From Streptomyces sp. AC558_RSS880 (GTDB taxonomy: Bacteria > Actinomycetota > Actinomycetes > Streptomycetales > Streptomycetaceae), in contig NZ_JAGMUJ010000030.1 of assembly GCF_019049255.1 (NCBI RefSeq), forward strand, positions 343,494 through 407,493: a stretch of DNA of 64,000 nt. The letters run 5' to 3'. The number at the start of each line of letters is the position of its first letter. Position 1 is the stretch's first letter. The position numbers were made by a program, and so were the translations under genes. Under the pieces are notes generated by a model. The model was not told the DNA's origin. It saw only the letters and a program-made list of their open reading frames with translations, and made no database searches. Below, piece by piece: positions 1 through 7,772 of this stretch.

Positions 1-371
1 TGCCGGTTGCCGTCGGTGTTCGCCTCGTTGTCCTTCGGCAGCGTCCGCTCGGCGATCACCGCCCGGAGCACCTCGTCGTCGCCGAGCCCCGCGTGGTTGG
101 CCCTGCCGTAGCCGACGAGGTGGACCCGGCCGTCCTTGGTGATGACGCCGTGGCACAGGGGTCCGGGCAGGCCCTCGTAGCCCTTGCGGCAGATGTCGAC
201 CGTGCGGGCGCTGCCCTTGGTCACGGTGTGGTGGATCATCACGCCGTGGACCGGGCCCCACGGGCCCTTGTGGTTGCGGTTGTGGTCGCGCCAGTCGCCG
301 ACCTCGACGACCGTGAGTCCTTCCGCCTTCAGCGCGCGCAGGAACGCGCTCGCGGACATGGGTGGGGCCAT
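1..371 (-). CDS. N-acetylmuramoyl-L-alanine amidase (Amidase_2 type), 3' part cut by window edge
   Basis: About 123 N-terminal codons are visible and the gene runs off the left edge. The protein has the Amidase_2/PGRP look: [13 protein letters not shown] carries the first zinc-ligand histidine, and [24 protein letters not shown] matches the conserved second block. The family cleaves the amide bond between MurNAc and the stem peptide of peptidoglycan. The ATG at 371 follows an AAGGAGG ribosome site with 6-base spacing; a second ATG lies at 359. No signal peptide is seen at the N terminus, so it may be a phage-lysin-type or non-classically exported enzyme. It is divergent from the encapsulin gene. 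The family is clear; the biological role is not. Confidence 0.85.
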   Translation of the reverse strand, partial: MAPPMSASAFLRALKAEGLTVVEVGDWRDHNRNHKGPWGPVHGVMIHHTVTKGSARTVDICRKGYEGLPGPLCHGVITKDGRVHLVGYGRANHAGLGDDEVLRAVIAERTLPKDNEANTDGNR

Positions 372-665
372 GACCGCCCTCCTTCGTGCCGGGCGGCGGC
401 CGCCCTTCGCGACCGCTCGCTACCGGGCCTATACCGAAAAGGAGCGAGTTCAACTACTGGTTCGTCTCCTGTGCGAGCCGATCCGGACAATTTCCTTCCG
501 GTACGGCGCCATCGGACGGGTGCCCCATGTGTGCCCAGCCCTCCCAAGATCCAATCCCGCTCGATCGTGTAATGGTGTGCGCACGCTCCGTGAGGAAGGC
601 TTGATCGCGCAATGCCGCGTCCGGCACGACCGGGTGCGGGATCACCATTGGGGAGGGCATTCTCT
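372..665. promoter_or_regulatory. Divergent intergenic region between amidase and encapsulin genes
   Basis: This 294-base non-coding stretch must hold the promoters of both divergent genes. The one clear structure is an inverted repeat, CCGGA with a 9-base spacer and TCCGG (483-501). It sits too far from either start to be a ribosome-site hairpin and could be an operator. No convincing CRP-type TGTGA-N6-TCACA site is seen, even though the downstream shell protein carries a CRP-like domain. The ribosome site for the encapsulin is the GGGGAGGG just before 658. Confidence 0.35.
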
Positions 666-2072
666 ATGTCGGTAGGCGAAGAGGTCCGTTCGGAGCAGGC
701 CAGGCAGCAGCAGAGCCTCGGTACGGCGGCCGCGCGGAACCTGGCCACCACGACCAAGTCCGTGCCGCAGATGCAGGAGATCAGCTCGCGCTGGTTGCTG
801 CGCATGCTGCCCTGGGTCGATGTGCAGGGCGGTACGTACCGTGTCAACCGGCGGCTGACGTACGCCGTGGGTGATGGCCGGATGACGTTCGTGAAGACCG
901 GCGACCGCGTCGAGATCATCCCCGCGGAACTGGGCGAGCTTCCGGTGCTGCGGTCGTACGAGGACGAGGAGGTGCTGACCGAGCTGGCCACCCGCTGCCG
1001 GCAGCGGGAGATCGGGGCCGGTCAGGTCATCGCCTCCTTCGGCAGCCCGGCCGACGAGGTGTACCTGCTGGCGCACGGCAGGGTGGAGAGGGTCGGCACC
1101 GGACCCTACGGCGAGGACGAGTCCCTCGGAGTCCTCGCCGACGGCGCCTACTTCGGCGAACAGGCGCTGCTGGGCGAGGACGCCATCTGGGAGTACACCG
1201 CCCGCACCCTCACCGCCTGCACCGTGCTCGTGCTGCCGCGCGAGGCCGTCGAACAGGTCGCCGAGCGGTCGGACACCCTGCGTGAACACCTCCGCCGGCA
1301 ACGCACGGTCCCGGGGCAGCGCGCCAACAAATACGGCGAGAAGGAGATCGACCTCGCGGCCGGTCACAGCGGAGAGCCGGACATCCCGCACACCTTCGTC
1401 GACTACGAGGCCAGGCCGCGCGAGTACGAACTCAGTGTCGCCCAGACCGTGCTGCGCATCCACACCCGCGTGGCCGACCTCTACAACCAGCCCATGAACC
1501 AGACGGAACAGCAGATCCGGCTGACCGTCGAGGCACTGAAGGAGCGCCAGGAGCACGAACTCGTCAACAACCGCGACTTCGGTCTGCTCCACAACTGCGA
1601 GTACGACCAGCGGATCCAGCCCCACAACGGCGTGCCGAGCCCCGACGACATGGACGAACTGCTCAGCAGGCGGCGCGGGACCAGGCTGCTCCTCGCCCAC
1701 CCGCGCGCGATCGCCGCGTTCGGCCGTGAGCTCAACAAGCGGGGACTGGTCCCGGAGACCATCGACATGGGCGGCAACCGCATCCCCACCTGGCGGGGGG
1801 TGCCGATCTTCCCGTGCAACAAGATCCCGGTGACCGAGGCCCGGACGACCTCCGTCATCGCCCTGCGTACCGGTGAGGAGGACCAGGGCGTCATCGGACT
1901 GCGGGCCGCCGGCATCCCCGACGAGATCGAGCCGAGTCTGTCCGTGCGGTTCATGGGCATCAACGAACAGGCCATCATCAAGTACCTGGTCACGACCTAC
2001 TACTCGGCCGCGGTCCTGGTACCGGACGCGCTCGGCGTCCTGGAGAACGTCGAGATCGGCCGTTGGCGATGA
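666..2072 (+). CDS. Family 2B encapsulin nanocompartment shell protein with inserted cyclic-nucleotide-binding-like domain
   Basis: This 468-residue protein matches family 2B encapsulins. The N-terminal arm and first HK97-fold segment span residues 1-95. A CRP-like cyclic-nucleotide-binding domain is inserted at about 95-210 ([31 protein letters not shown]). The rest of the HK97 fold follows from about 240 ([21 protein letters not shown]) to the C terminus ([25 protein letters not shown]). Such proteins self-assemble into icosahedral shells that enclose an enzyme. The ATG at 666 has GGGGAGGG upstream, which favours it over an in-frame ATG at 612. A polyprenyl synthase gene follows, the cargo type known for this family. 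The usual phosphate-binding arginine of the nucleotide pocket is not obvious (WEYTART), so ligand binding is uncertain. Confidence 0.92.
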   Translation: MSVGEEVRSEQARQQQSLGTAAARNLATTTKSVPQMQEISSRWLLRMLPWVDVQGGTYRVNRRLTYAVGDGRMTFVKTGDRVEIIPAELGELPVLRSYEDEEVLTELATRCRQREIGAGQVIASFGSPADEVYLLAHGRVERVGTGPYGEDESLGVLADGAYFGEQALLGEDAIWEYTARTLTACTVLVLPREAVEQVAERSDTLREHLRRQRTVPGQRANKYGEKEIDLAAGHSGEPDIPHTFVDYEARPREYELSVAQTVLRIHTRVADLYNQPMNQTEQQIRLTVEALKERQEHELVNNRDFGLLHNCEYDQRIQPHNGVPSPDDMDELLSRRRGTRLLLAHPRAIAAFGRELNKRGLVPETIDMGGNRIPTWRGVPIFPCNKIPVTEARTTSVIALRTGEEDQGVIGLRAAGIPDEIEPSLSVRFMGINEQAIIKYLVTTYYSAAVLVPDALGVLENVEIGRWR

Positions 2073-2109
2073 CCTGCCGCCGGCTCCCGTCCCGCACACC
2101 GTGTCCCCG

Positions 2110-2139
2110 CCCGCCCGGGCGGGTACACCTCGGAGGTGT
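2110..2139 (+). other. Tandem hairpins between shell and cargo genes
   Basis: The 133-base gap between the encapsulin and prenyltransferase genes contains a GC palindrome (CCCGCCCGGGCGGG, around 2109-2122). It is followed by the hairpin ACACCT-CGG-AGGTGT (2125-2139). There is no T-run, so a full terminator is doubtful. An RNA-processing or attenuation point that keeps shell and cargo in unequal amounts is possible, but this is inference. Confidence 0.35.
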
Positions 2140-2205
2140 GCGCTCGACGGGTGCGGAGGCGCCATCCTTCCGCTCCTTCACCGAGTCGGTCCCAGGGGGA
2201 AGTCG

Positions 2206-3318
2206 ATGACGGAGTCCATCACGGAGCCGAAGACGGGGCTTGCGACGGAGGGCACGGCCACGATGCCGGCCGTGCCGGAGCAGCGGCCCGGTGACGGGCA
2301 CGAGGCGACGGTGCTGCTGGAGCGGGCGCGGGCCGCGGTCGACCCGGTGCTGCGGGCCGCCGTCGGCTCGCTGCCCGGCCCGATGCGCCGCATCGCGCTC
2401 CACCACTTCGGCTGGGAGCAGACGGACGGCACCCCGGCCGGGGGCGGTTCGGGCAAGGCGATCCGCCCCGCCCTGGTGCTCGCCGCGGCCTCCGCCCTGG
2501 GCGGGCCCGCGGCCCGGGCGGCTGCCGTACGGGCGGCGGCCGCCGTGGAACTGGTCCACAACTTCACGCTGCTGCACGACGACGTGATGGACCGGGACAC
2601 CACCCGCCGCCACCGGCCCACCGCCTGGACGGTGTTCGGGGACGCCGGCGCGATCCTCGCCGGGGACGCCCTCCAGGCGCTCGCCCTGCGGCTGCTCGCC
2701 GAGGACCCCCACCCGGCGGCCTCGGCAGCGGCGGCCCGGCTCGCGCACTGCGTGGTCGAGCTGTGCGCGGGGCAGCACGCCGACACGGCCATGGAGCAGC
2801 GGGGCCCCGACGAGGTCACCCTCGCCGAGACGCTCGCCATGGCCGAGTCCAAGACCGGCGCGCTGCTCGGCTGCGCCTGCGCGATCGGGGCGCTGTACGC
2901 GGACGCCGGGGACGCGGACGTGGCGGCACTGGACGGGTTCGGCCGGAAGGCGGGACTGGCCTTCCAGCTCATCGACGACGTGATCGGCATATGGGGTGAC
3001 CCGCGCCGCACCGGCAAGCCGGCCGGCGCGGACCTGGCCGCCCGCAAGAAGTCACTTCCGGTGGTCGCCGCGCTCACCTCCGGCACCCCGGAGGCCGCGG
3101 AACTCGCCGCCGTGTACGCGATCCCGTATCACGAGGAGGACGATCTGGAGGAGCTCGCGCTGGCCGTGGAACGGGCGGGCGGCCGGGACTGGGCGCAGAC
3201 CCAGGCGGCCGACCGGATGGCCCGGGCGATGCAGGAAGTGGCCCGCGCGGTTCCCGACCCGGAGGCGGCGGGCGGGTTGCTGGCCCTGGCCGAGTTCGTG
3301 ACACGGCGCACCACCTGA
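2206..3318 (+). CDS. Polyprenyl diphosphate synthase, likely family 2 encapsulin cargo
   Basis: This 370-residue class I trans-prenyltransferase joins isopentenyl diphosphate to an allylic primer to make a linear prenyl diphosphate. The first aspartate-rich motif is LLHDDVMD (D125, D126, D129) and the second is LIDDVIGIWGD (D257, D258). The isopentenyl-site residues GKAIRP lie near 83-88, and RKKSLPV follows the second motif. Residues 1-35 are Thr/Glu/Pro-rich, look disordered and precede the catalytic fold; they are the natural candidate for an encapsulation signal. The ATG at 2206 is preceded by AGGGGGA. The gene lies 133 bases behind the shell gene on the same strand. Chain length cannot be read with confidence; GPP- or FPP-range products are plausible. 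No terpene cyclase is adjacent. Confidence 0.9.
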   Translation: MTESITEPKTGLATEGTATMPAVPEQRPGDGHEATVLLERARAAVDPVLRAAVGSLPGPMRRIALHHFGWEQTDGTPAGGGSGKAIRPALVLAAASALGGPAARAAAVRAAAAVELVHNFTLLHDDVMDRDTTRRHRPTAWTVFGDAGAILAGDALQALALRLLAEDPHPAASAAAARLAHCVVELCAGQHADTAMEQRGPDEVTLAETLAMAESKTGALLGCACAIGALYADAGDADVAALDGFGRKAGLAFQLIDDVIGIWGDPRRTGKPAGADLAARKKSLPVVAALTSGTPEAAELAAVYAIPYHEEDDLEELALAVERAGGRDWAQTQAADRMARAMQEVARAVPDPEAAGGLLALAEFVTRRTT

Positions 3319-3343
3319 CGGTCCGCCGGCCGTCTCCCCGGCC

Positions 3344-3398
3344 CCGGAGCCACAGGGTGCCGTGCGGTTCCTGACCTCGCACGGCACCGTGGCTCCGG
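3344..3398 (+). terminator. Strong hairpin terminator after the prenyltransferase gene
   Basis: CCGGAGCCAC (3344-3353) pairs with GTGGCTCCGG (3389-3398), and inside it GTGCCGTGCG (3357-3366) pairs with CGCACGGCAC (3378-3387). This makes a long stem about 26 bases after the stop codon. There is no T-run, as is usual in high-GC actinobacteria. It closes the encapsulin/cargo unit. Confidence 0.8.
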
Positions 3399-3511
3399 CC
3401 CGGCGGGTCCCGCACTTCCCCACGGTGTGCGGGGCCCGCCCTCTCCACGACGGCAGTCCCACTACGCTCAACGTCCGTACGGACGAAGTCGGTTGAGGTG
3501 AAGGGGCGGAC

Positions 3512-4126
3512 ATGGGCGTGGCGATCCGGACGGCTGGGGACGGGGACCGGGAGCTGGTCGTCCGGCTCCTGGACGAGGCGTTCCAGGACGACCCGGTCAG
3601 TGGCTGGGTCTTCCCCGGCGACGAGTACCGCCGTACGACGCACCACAGGCTCATGGCCGCCTTCACCGACGTCGTGCTCGCCGAGGGGCGTGTCGACCTC
3701 ACCGAGGACGGCTCGGCATGCGCCCTCTGGATGTCCGTACCGGCGGACGAGCCCGGGCACGGCGAGGAGCGGCCGGACGACGACGGTTTCGCACGGATGC
3801 GCCAGGCCGTCGACCCGGACAACGAGCGCGTGGAGCTGATCGGCCGGCTCACCGCGGGCATCCACCCCTCGGGGAGGGCCCACGAGTACCTGTGGATGAT
3901 CGGCGTGGCACCCGGTCGCCAGGGCGAGGGACTCGGCACCGCGCTGATCGGCTCCGTCCTCGACCGCTGCGACCAGGAAGGGCTGGCGGCGTACCTGGAG
4001 GCGAGCAGCGAGCGCAGCGCCCGGCTGTACCGGCGCCTCGGCTTCGAGGCGTCCGGTGAGCCCCTGGCCCTCCCGGACGGCCCGCGCATGTGGCCCATGT
4101 GGCGCGAACCCCGTACCACCGGCTGA
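3512..4126 (+). CDS. GNAT-family N-acetyltransferase
   Basis: This is a 204-residue single-domain acetyltransferase. The acetyl-CoA pyrophosphate loop is visible as IGVAPGRQGEGLGTALIGS (motif A, about residues 131-149). The C-terminal RLYRRLGFEASGE segment is the typical motif B. Family members transfer an acetyl group from acetyl-CoA to an amine; the substrate cannot be told from sequence. The ATG at 3512 follows a GAGGTGAAGGGG purine run. It stands alone after the terminator of the encapsulin unit, so it probably has its own promoter near 3450-3500. Confidence 0.85.
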   Translation: MGVAIRTAGDGDRELVVRLLDEAFQDDPVSGWVFPGDEYRRTTHHRLMAAFTDVVLAEGRVDLTEDGSACALWMSVPADEPGHGEERPDDDGFARMRQAVDPDNERVELIGRLTAGIHPSGRAHEYLWMIGVAPGRQGEGLGTALIGSVLDRCDQEGLAAYLEASSERSARLYRRLGFEASGEPLALPDGPRMWPMWREPRTTG

Positions 4127-4314
4127 CGGACCGGCCGGGAGGGACCGGTTCCAGCCCCGTGCTCCCGCCCCGTGCTCCCGGTCCGAGGCCGCGCGGCCGG
4201 CTGTCGGCGGGGGCCGGGTCCTCGAAAGGGACGTTCGGTCCTGGCGGCCGGCGTGCGTCCGGACTTCACTGGCTCGTGGACAGCGCCCGCCGGCCGTACC
4301 GAGGGGTCCGGCGA

Positions 4315-4878
4315 GTGTCGGACGACGAGGCCGGCGGGGGCGGGACGATGACAACGGCGGGCGACGACGGCACGACGGGCGGGAACATCGCGGTGGTGGG
4401 ACACGCCGACCTGACCCCTGCCACGCTCCTGCTGGTGGAGAACGCGTTGCGGGCCCGGCCGGCGCGGCGGCCCGCCCCGGCCGTGGCCATGGTGCGCACC
4501 GGCGCGGGAACGCCACTGGCGTCCGGCCGGGCCGCGTGGGCGGCGGGGTGCCCGCTGGCCGTGGTGATCCCCACGCGTATCGGGGTCCCGGCCATGCCGC
4601 CCCGGCGGGACCGGATGGCGTCCGGCGAGCTGCTGACCCTCGCCGACGAGGTGCGCCTGCTGACCTACGACCCGGGGGACCGCGACTCCTGCGTCGGCGC
4701 GGACGAACGGCTCGTCACCGCCGGCTGCCTCCTCCTGGCCGTCTGGGACGGTTCCCCGTCCAACGGCCGCGACGCCACCGCCCACCTGGTGACCTACGCC
4801 CGCGCCCGGGGCGTCCCCGTGGAGATCGTGTGGCCCGCGGGGGCCGCCCGGGATGGCGAGCGGTCGCCCAGGACCTAG
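4315..4878 (+). CDS. Conserved hypothetical protein, possible nucleotide-binding Rossmann-like fold
   Basis: This protein of about 187 residues has an N-terminal beta-strand start (NIAVVGHADLTPATLLLVENALRA) and a C-terminal block DERLVTAGCLLLAVWDGSPSNGRDATAHLV. That C-terminal block, a hydrophobic strand then DG followed by a polar loop and helix, resembles SLOG or nucleoside-deoxyribosyl-like folds. I do not recognise a specific function. A GTG at 4315 has GAGGGG nine bases upstream; an ATG at 4348 would remove an acidic, glycine-rich leader. Base use is typical of the chromosome. It could bind a nucleotide or sugar ligand, which is inference from strand and loop patterns only. Confidence 0.6.
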   Translation: MSDDEAGGGGTMTTAGDDGTTGGNIAVVGHADLTPATLLLVENALRARPARRPAPAVAMVRTGAGTPLASGRAAWAAGCPLAVVIPTRIGVPAMPPRRDRMASGELLTLADEVRLLTYDPGDRDSCVGADERLVTAGCLLLAVWDGSPSNGRDATAHLVTYARARGVPVEIVWPAGAARDGERSPRT

Positions 4879-4939
4879 TACCGACACATACGGAATCCCT
4901 CTTCTTACTTGCCCCGGGTTCCGCTTATCCCCTTGCTTC

Positions 4940-4970
4940 ACTACAACTGAAGTACTACAACTGGAGTTGT
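4940..4970. promoter_or_regulatory. Candidate operator: direct repeats plus perfect dyad before the DHFR-like gene
   Basis: The nonamer ACTACAACT occurs at 4940-4948 and again at 4954-4962, 14 bases apart. The second copy is the left arm of the perfect inverted repeat ACAACT-GG-AGTTGT (4957-4970). The first copy lies in a second dyad, CTTCA-N7-TGAAG. This patch is strikingly AT-rich for the genome and ends about 34 bases before the TTG start at 5004, where an operator would block a promoter. Confidence 0.55.
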
Positions 4971-5003
4971 TCGAAAGAGGGAAGTCCACGGAAAGAGGCC
5001 GCT

Positions 5004-5588
5004 TTGCGCAAGCTCACGTACTACATCGCCTGCTCCATCGACGGCTTCATCGGGGACCCGGAGGGTGACGCGTCGGCGATGTTCGCCTACGTCGACGAGG
5101 AGCTCTTCGGATTCATCGCGGCGGAGTACCCGGAGACCATTCCGACCCACGGCCGCAGGCAGATGAACATCGACGACCTGCCGAACAAGCGGTTCGACAC
5201 GATCATCCAGGGCCGGGCCAGCTACGACCTGGCCCTGAAGGAGGGCATCACCAGCCCTTATGCCCACCTGCGCGAATACGTCGCCTCCCGCACACTGGGG
5301 GAGTCGCCCGACCCCAACGTCGAGATCATCGCGGACGACCTGGTCGGCCGGGTGCGCGCGCTGAAGGCGGAGGACAGCGCGTACGACATCTACCTGTGCG
5401 GCGGGGCCGAACTCGCCGGCGCACTGGTCGACGAGATCGACGAGCTGGTCATCAAGACGTACCCCATCGTGCAGGGCTCCGGCATGCCGATGTTCGGCTC
5501 CGGCTTCGCGATCACGCACTTCGCCCTGGAGTCGGTGCGCTCGTTCGGCAACGGCGTGCTGGTGCGGTCGTACAGCAGGAAGCGCTGA
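5004..5588 (+). CDS. Dihydrofolate reductase family protein (RibD C-terminal domain)
   Basis: This 194-residue protein begins LRKLTYYIACSIDGFIGDPEGD, the usual N terminus of RibD-C/dihydrofolate-reductase-like proteins. It also has IYLCGGAELAGALVDEIDELVIKTYPIVQGSGMPMFG, the conserved NADPH-side glycine motif and C-terminal strand. The family reduces pterin- or pyrimidine-like substrates with NAD(P)H, but members of this branch mostly have no proven substrate. The start is TTG at 5004 with GAAAGAGG seven bases upstream; no ATG lies nearby in frame. The gene is preceded by a dyad/direct-repeat operator (4940-4970), so its expression is likely controlled by an unlinked regulator. Confidence 0.85.
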   Translation: MRKLTYYIACSIDGFIGDPEGDASAMFAYVDEELFGFIAAEYPETIPTHGRRQMNIDDLPNKRFDTIIQGRASYDLALKEGITSPYAHLREYVASRTLGESPDPNVEIIADDLVGRVRALKAEDSAYDIYLCGGAELAGALVDEIDELVIKTYPIVQGSGMPMFGSGFAITHFALESVRSFGNGVLVRSYSRKR

Positions 5589-5614
5589 ACCCGCTCCGGG
5601 CCTACCCTGGGGAC

Positions 5615-5848
5615 ATGGACAGCGAACGACCCGTCTGTCCCGCCTGCGGGCAGCCGGTGGAGACGGTGGTCCGGCGCCACAAGACGCTGGGCGCGTGGGT
5701 CCCGGTGTGGGTGCGCGGCCCGTGCCGCAACCCGAGATGCAAGGAATCCCACGAGGCCGGGGAGAGCGGACGAGCCGAACGCCCCGGTGACACCGAGGCG
5801 GGACCGACGCGGAAGGACGCCGTGCGTCAGGCCCCCACCCGGCGCTAA
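5615..5848 (+). CDS. Small zinc-ribbon-like protein
   Basis: A 77-residue protein starting MDSERPVCPACGQPVETVVRRHK. CPAC at the N terminus and CRNPRC further on give a CxxC...CxxxxC pattern that could hold one zinc ion. The C-terminal third is charged and likely disordered. The short gap to the upstream DHFR-like gene (26 bases) and to the next gene (9 bases) suggests a three-gene transcript. Function is unknown; nucleic-acid binding is possible but unproven. Confidence 0.65.
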   Translation: MDSERPVCPACGQPVETVVRRHKTLGAWVPVWVRGPCRNPRCKESHEAGESGRAERPGDTEAGPTRKDAVRQAPTRR

Positions 5849-5857
5849 CGTTGCGGC

Positions 5858-6100
5858 ATGGGCGCGGTGTGGCGGTGGGGCGTGGGCATCTGGACGGCCG
5901 TCGTGATCGTCGGGGGCGGACTGACCCTGTGGTTGCGGGACACGGCCGAACCGCCGCCCCCGGCCGGCTGGGAGAGGACGGACCCCAGCCCCACGCCCGA
6001 CCTCCCGGAGGACCGGGAGGCGAGGTGCCCCGTCCCCGAGCCGCCGCCCGGCGTCGAGGACGGCGCGGTGGTCACCGCCTGCCTCCTCACCACCGACTAG
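5858..6100 (+). CDS. Small single-pass membrane protein, hypothetical
   Basis: This 80-residue protein has one hydrophobic helix near the N terminus (VWRWGVGIWTAVVIVGGGLTLWL, about residues 4-26). A proline- and acid-rich tail follows, with two cysteines (C54 and C75) that could form a disulphide outside the cell. It begins 9 bases after the zinc-ribbon gene. Its last four bases overlap the end of the convergent VOC gene. No function is recognised. Confidence 0.6.
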   Translation: MGAVWRWGVGIWTAVVIVGGGLTLWLRDTAEPPPPAGWERTDPSPTPDLPEDREARCPVPEPPPGVEDGAVVTACLLTTD

Positions 6101-6840
6101 TCCGGCCGGCGGGGGAGTCCGCCCGTCTCCGGATCCCGGCCGGTCAGACAGTACGTACCGCCCGCCGGGTCCCGCATCACCGTCCAGTGGCCGAACACGG
6201 CCACGCACACGGCGCCGAGCTCCTCGTGCCGTTCCCGGGTCGCACCGATGTCGGCGCAGGCGAGGTCCAGATGTGCGGCGACCGGCCGTTCCTCCTCCAG
6301 CCGCTGGAGCAGGATGCGTACGGGCAGCCCGGCCGGCGGTCTGATCACATGGAACTCGGGGAGTGAACCGGGCACCGCGTCCCAGCCGGGCAACAGCCCG
6401 CTCCAGAAGGCGACTTCCGCGTCGTAGCCGGACGGCGGGAGATCGAGGCACACCTGGTCCAGACGGCTGCCGTGGACGACGGGCGGCCGTACCGACTCCC
6501 CGCGCCAGGGCACCGCGCAGAACAACTGCCCCGCGGGCGACCGCAGTACGGCCCACCCCTCGTGCTCGCCGACCGTCTCCGCGCCCAGCCGCAGCGCGTC
6601 CGCGACGAACCCGGGCAGGTCGTCCACGGAGAAGTCGAGATGAGCGCCGCCCCGGCCCGAAACGATCCTCTGCATCCCCACGCAGGCATCGGCACCGTCC
6701 GCCAGCAGGGTCACGAACTCCCCGCTGCCGCCGCTCGGTTCGGACAGCCGCGTCCCGGTGACGGCCGTCCAGAACTCACCGGCCCGGCCGGCCCCGGACG
6801 CGGGCCGGTCGATGAAGGCGTACGTCCAGCGGACGCTCAC
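6097..6840 (-). CDS. VOC-superfamily protein with two glyoxalase-like repeats
   Basis: This protein of 247 residues contains two tandem vicinal-oxygen-chelate modules. The first covers about residues 1-120 (AFIDRPASG, GGAHLDFSVDDLPGFV) and the second about 125-245 (SRLDQVCLDLPPSGYDAEVAFWSGLLPGW, AHLDLACADIGATRERHEELGA, MRDPAGGTYCLTGRDP). The fold binds a metal and is used by glyoxalases, dioxygenases and antibiotic-binding proteins. The start is GTG at 6840, overlapping the stop of the upstream VOC gene by four bases, so the two are translationally coupled. The substrate is not known. Confidence 0.8.
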   Translation of the reverse strand: MSVRWTYAFIDRPASGAGRAGEFWTAVTGTRLSEPSGGSGEFVTLLADGADACVGMQRIVSGRGGAHLDFSVDDLPGFVADALRLGAETVGEHEGWAVLRSPAGQLFCAVPWRGESVRPPVVHGSRLDQVCLDLPPSGYDAEVAFWSGLLPGWDAVPGSLPEFHVIRPPAGLPVRILLQRLEEERPVAAHLDLACADIGATRERHEELGAVCVAVFGHWTVMRDPAGGTYCLTGRDPETGGLPRRPD

Positions 6841-7265
6841 CGCCGGGGACGTTCCATGAAGCGCAGCATGTTCCCCGCCGGGTCGCGGAACGCGCAGTCA
6901 CGCACCCCGTACGGCTGGTCCACCGGCTCCTGGAGCACGTCCACACCGGCGGCGCGGACGCGCTCGAAGAGGGCGTCGCAGTCGGTGGTGGTGAAGTTGA
7001 CCCCGCGCAGCATGCCCTTGGCCAACAGCTCGGCCATCGCCTGCTTGTCACCGGGGGAGGCGTCCGGGTTCGCGGCGGGCGGCTCCAGCACGATCTCCAC
7101 GTCCGGCTGCTCCGGCGAGGCGACCGTCACCCAGCGCATCCCCTCGAACCCCACGTCGTTGCGGACCTCGAGACCCAGCACGTCACGGTAGAAGGCCAGC
7201 GCCTTGTCGTGGTCGTCGACGGCGATGAAGCACTGGGCGAGCCGTACATCGTTTCCTGTGTCCAT
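6837..7265 (-). CDS. VOC-family protein (glyoxalase/bleomycin-resistance fold)
   Basis: This is a 142-residue single-module VOC protein. AQCFIAVDDHDKALAFYRDVLGLEV at the N terminus and VRDCAFRDPAGNMLRFMERPRR at the C terminus are hallmark segments. The late Asp/Glu region provides metal ligands in active members. It begins nine bases after the AraC gene and overlaps the next VOC gene, so all three form one operon. Proteins of this kind often accompany small AraC regulators in Streptomyces and may detoxify or sequester a small molecule the regulator senses; that role is inferred. Confidence 0.85.
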   Translation of the reverse strand: MDTGNDVRLAQCFIAVDDHDKALAFYRDVLGLEVRNDVGFEGMRWVTVASPEQPDVEIVLEPPAANPDASPGDKQAMAELLAKGMLRGVNFTTTDCDALFERVRAAGVDVLQEPVDQPYGVRDCAFRDPAGNMLRFMERPRR

Positions 7266-7274
7266 GTGCCCACG

Positions 7275-7697
7275 CTAAAAGGTTTCGCTCGGATCGACCC
7301 GCGCCCGGCCCCGGACCGGCCGGGTGTACATCCGCGCCACGCACGGCGGGATGACCGCGCTCTCCTCGTGCGACCGGGCCCGGTACGCGCTCGGCGTCTC
7401 CCCGACCAGCTCGGTGAACCGCGAGCTGAACGACCCGAGCGAGGTGCAGCCGACCGCCATGCACACCTCCGTCACCGTGAGGTCGCCCCGCCGCAGCAGC
7501 GCCTTGGCACGCTCGACGCGCCGGGTCATGAGATAGGAGTACGGCGTCTGCCCGTACGCCGCGCGGAAGCTGCGCTGGAAGTGACCGGGCGACATCAGCG
7601 CGGTCCGTGCCAGCTCCGTGACGTCGAGCGGCTCGGCGTACTCCCGGTCCATCCGGTCCCGGGCCCGCCGCAGCCGCACCAGATCCTCCAGCTCCAT
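7275..7697 (-). CDS. AraC-family transcriptional regulator, DNA-binding domain only
   Basis: This protein of about 140 residues (from the ATG at 7697; an earlier ATG at 7736 is possible) contains just the two helix-turn-helix motifs of the AraC family. The first is LDVTELARTALMSPGHFQRSFRAAYGQTPYSYLMTRRVERAKALL, and the second is TVTEVCMAVGCTSLGSFSSRFTELVGETPSAYR. There is no N-terminal sensor domain. It is the first gene of an operon with two VOC proteins. One idea is that a VOC partner acts as the ligand sensor, but nothing in the sequence proves it. Confidence 0.88.
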   Translation of the reverse strand: MELEDLVRLRRARDRMDREYAEPLDVTELARTALMSPGHFQRSFRAAYGQTPYSYLMTRRVERAKALLRRGDLTVTEVCMAVGCTSLGSFSSRFTELVGETPSAYRARSHEESAVIPPCVARMYTRPVRGRARVDPSETF

Positions 7698-7772
7698 CCG
7701 CCCAGCATCCCACGCCCCGCGACGGTGCGCCGTCACGGAAAGGCGGATCAGGGCGGGGCCCGCAGCGCTGCC

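Noticed and set aside
2073..2205. Possible Rho-independent terminator separating encapsulin and prenyltransferase genes
   Set aside because: Hairpins exist but lack a T-run and the next gene follows closely with a ribosome site, so a complete stop would not fit; listed as a possible attenuator only.
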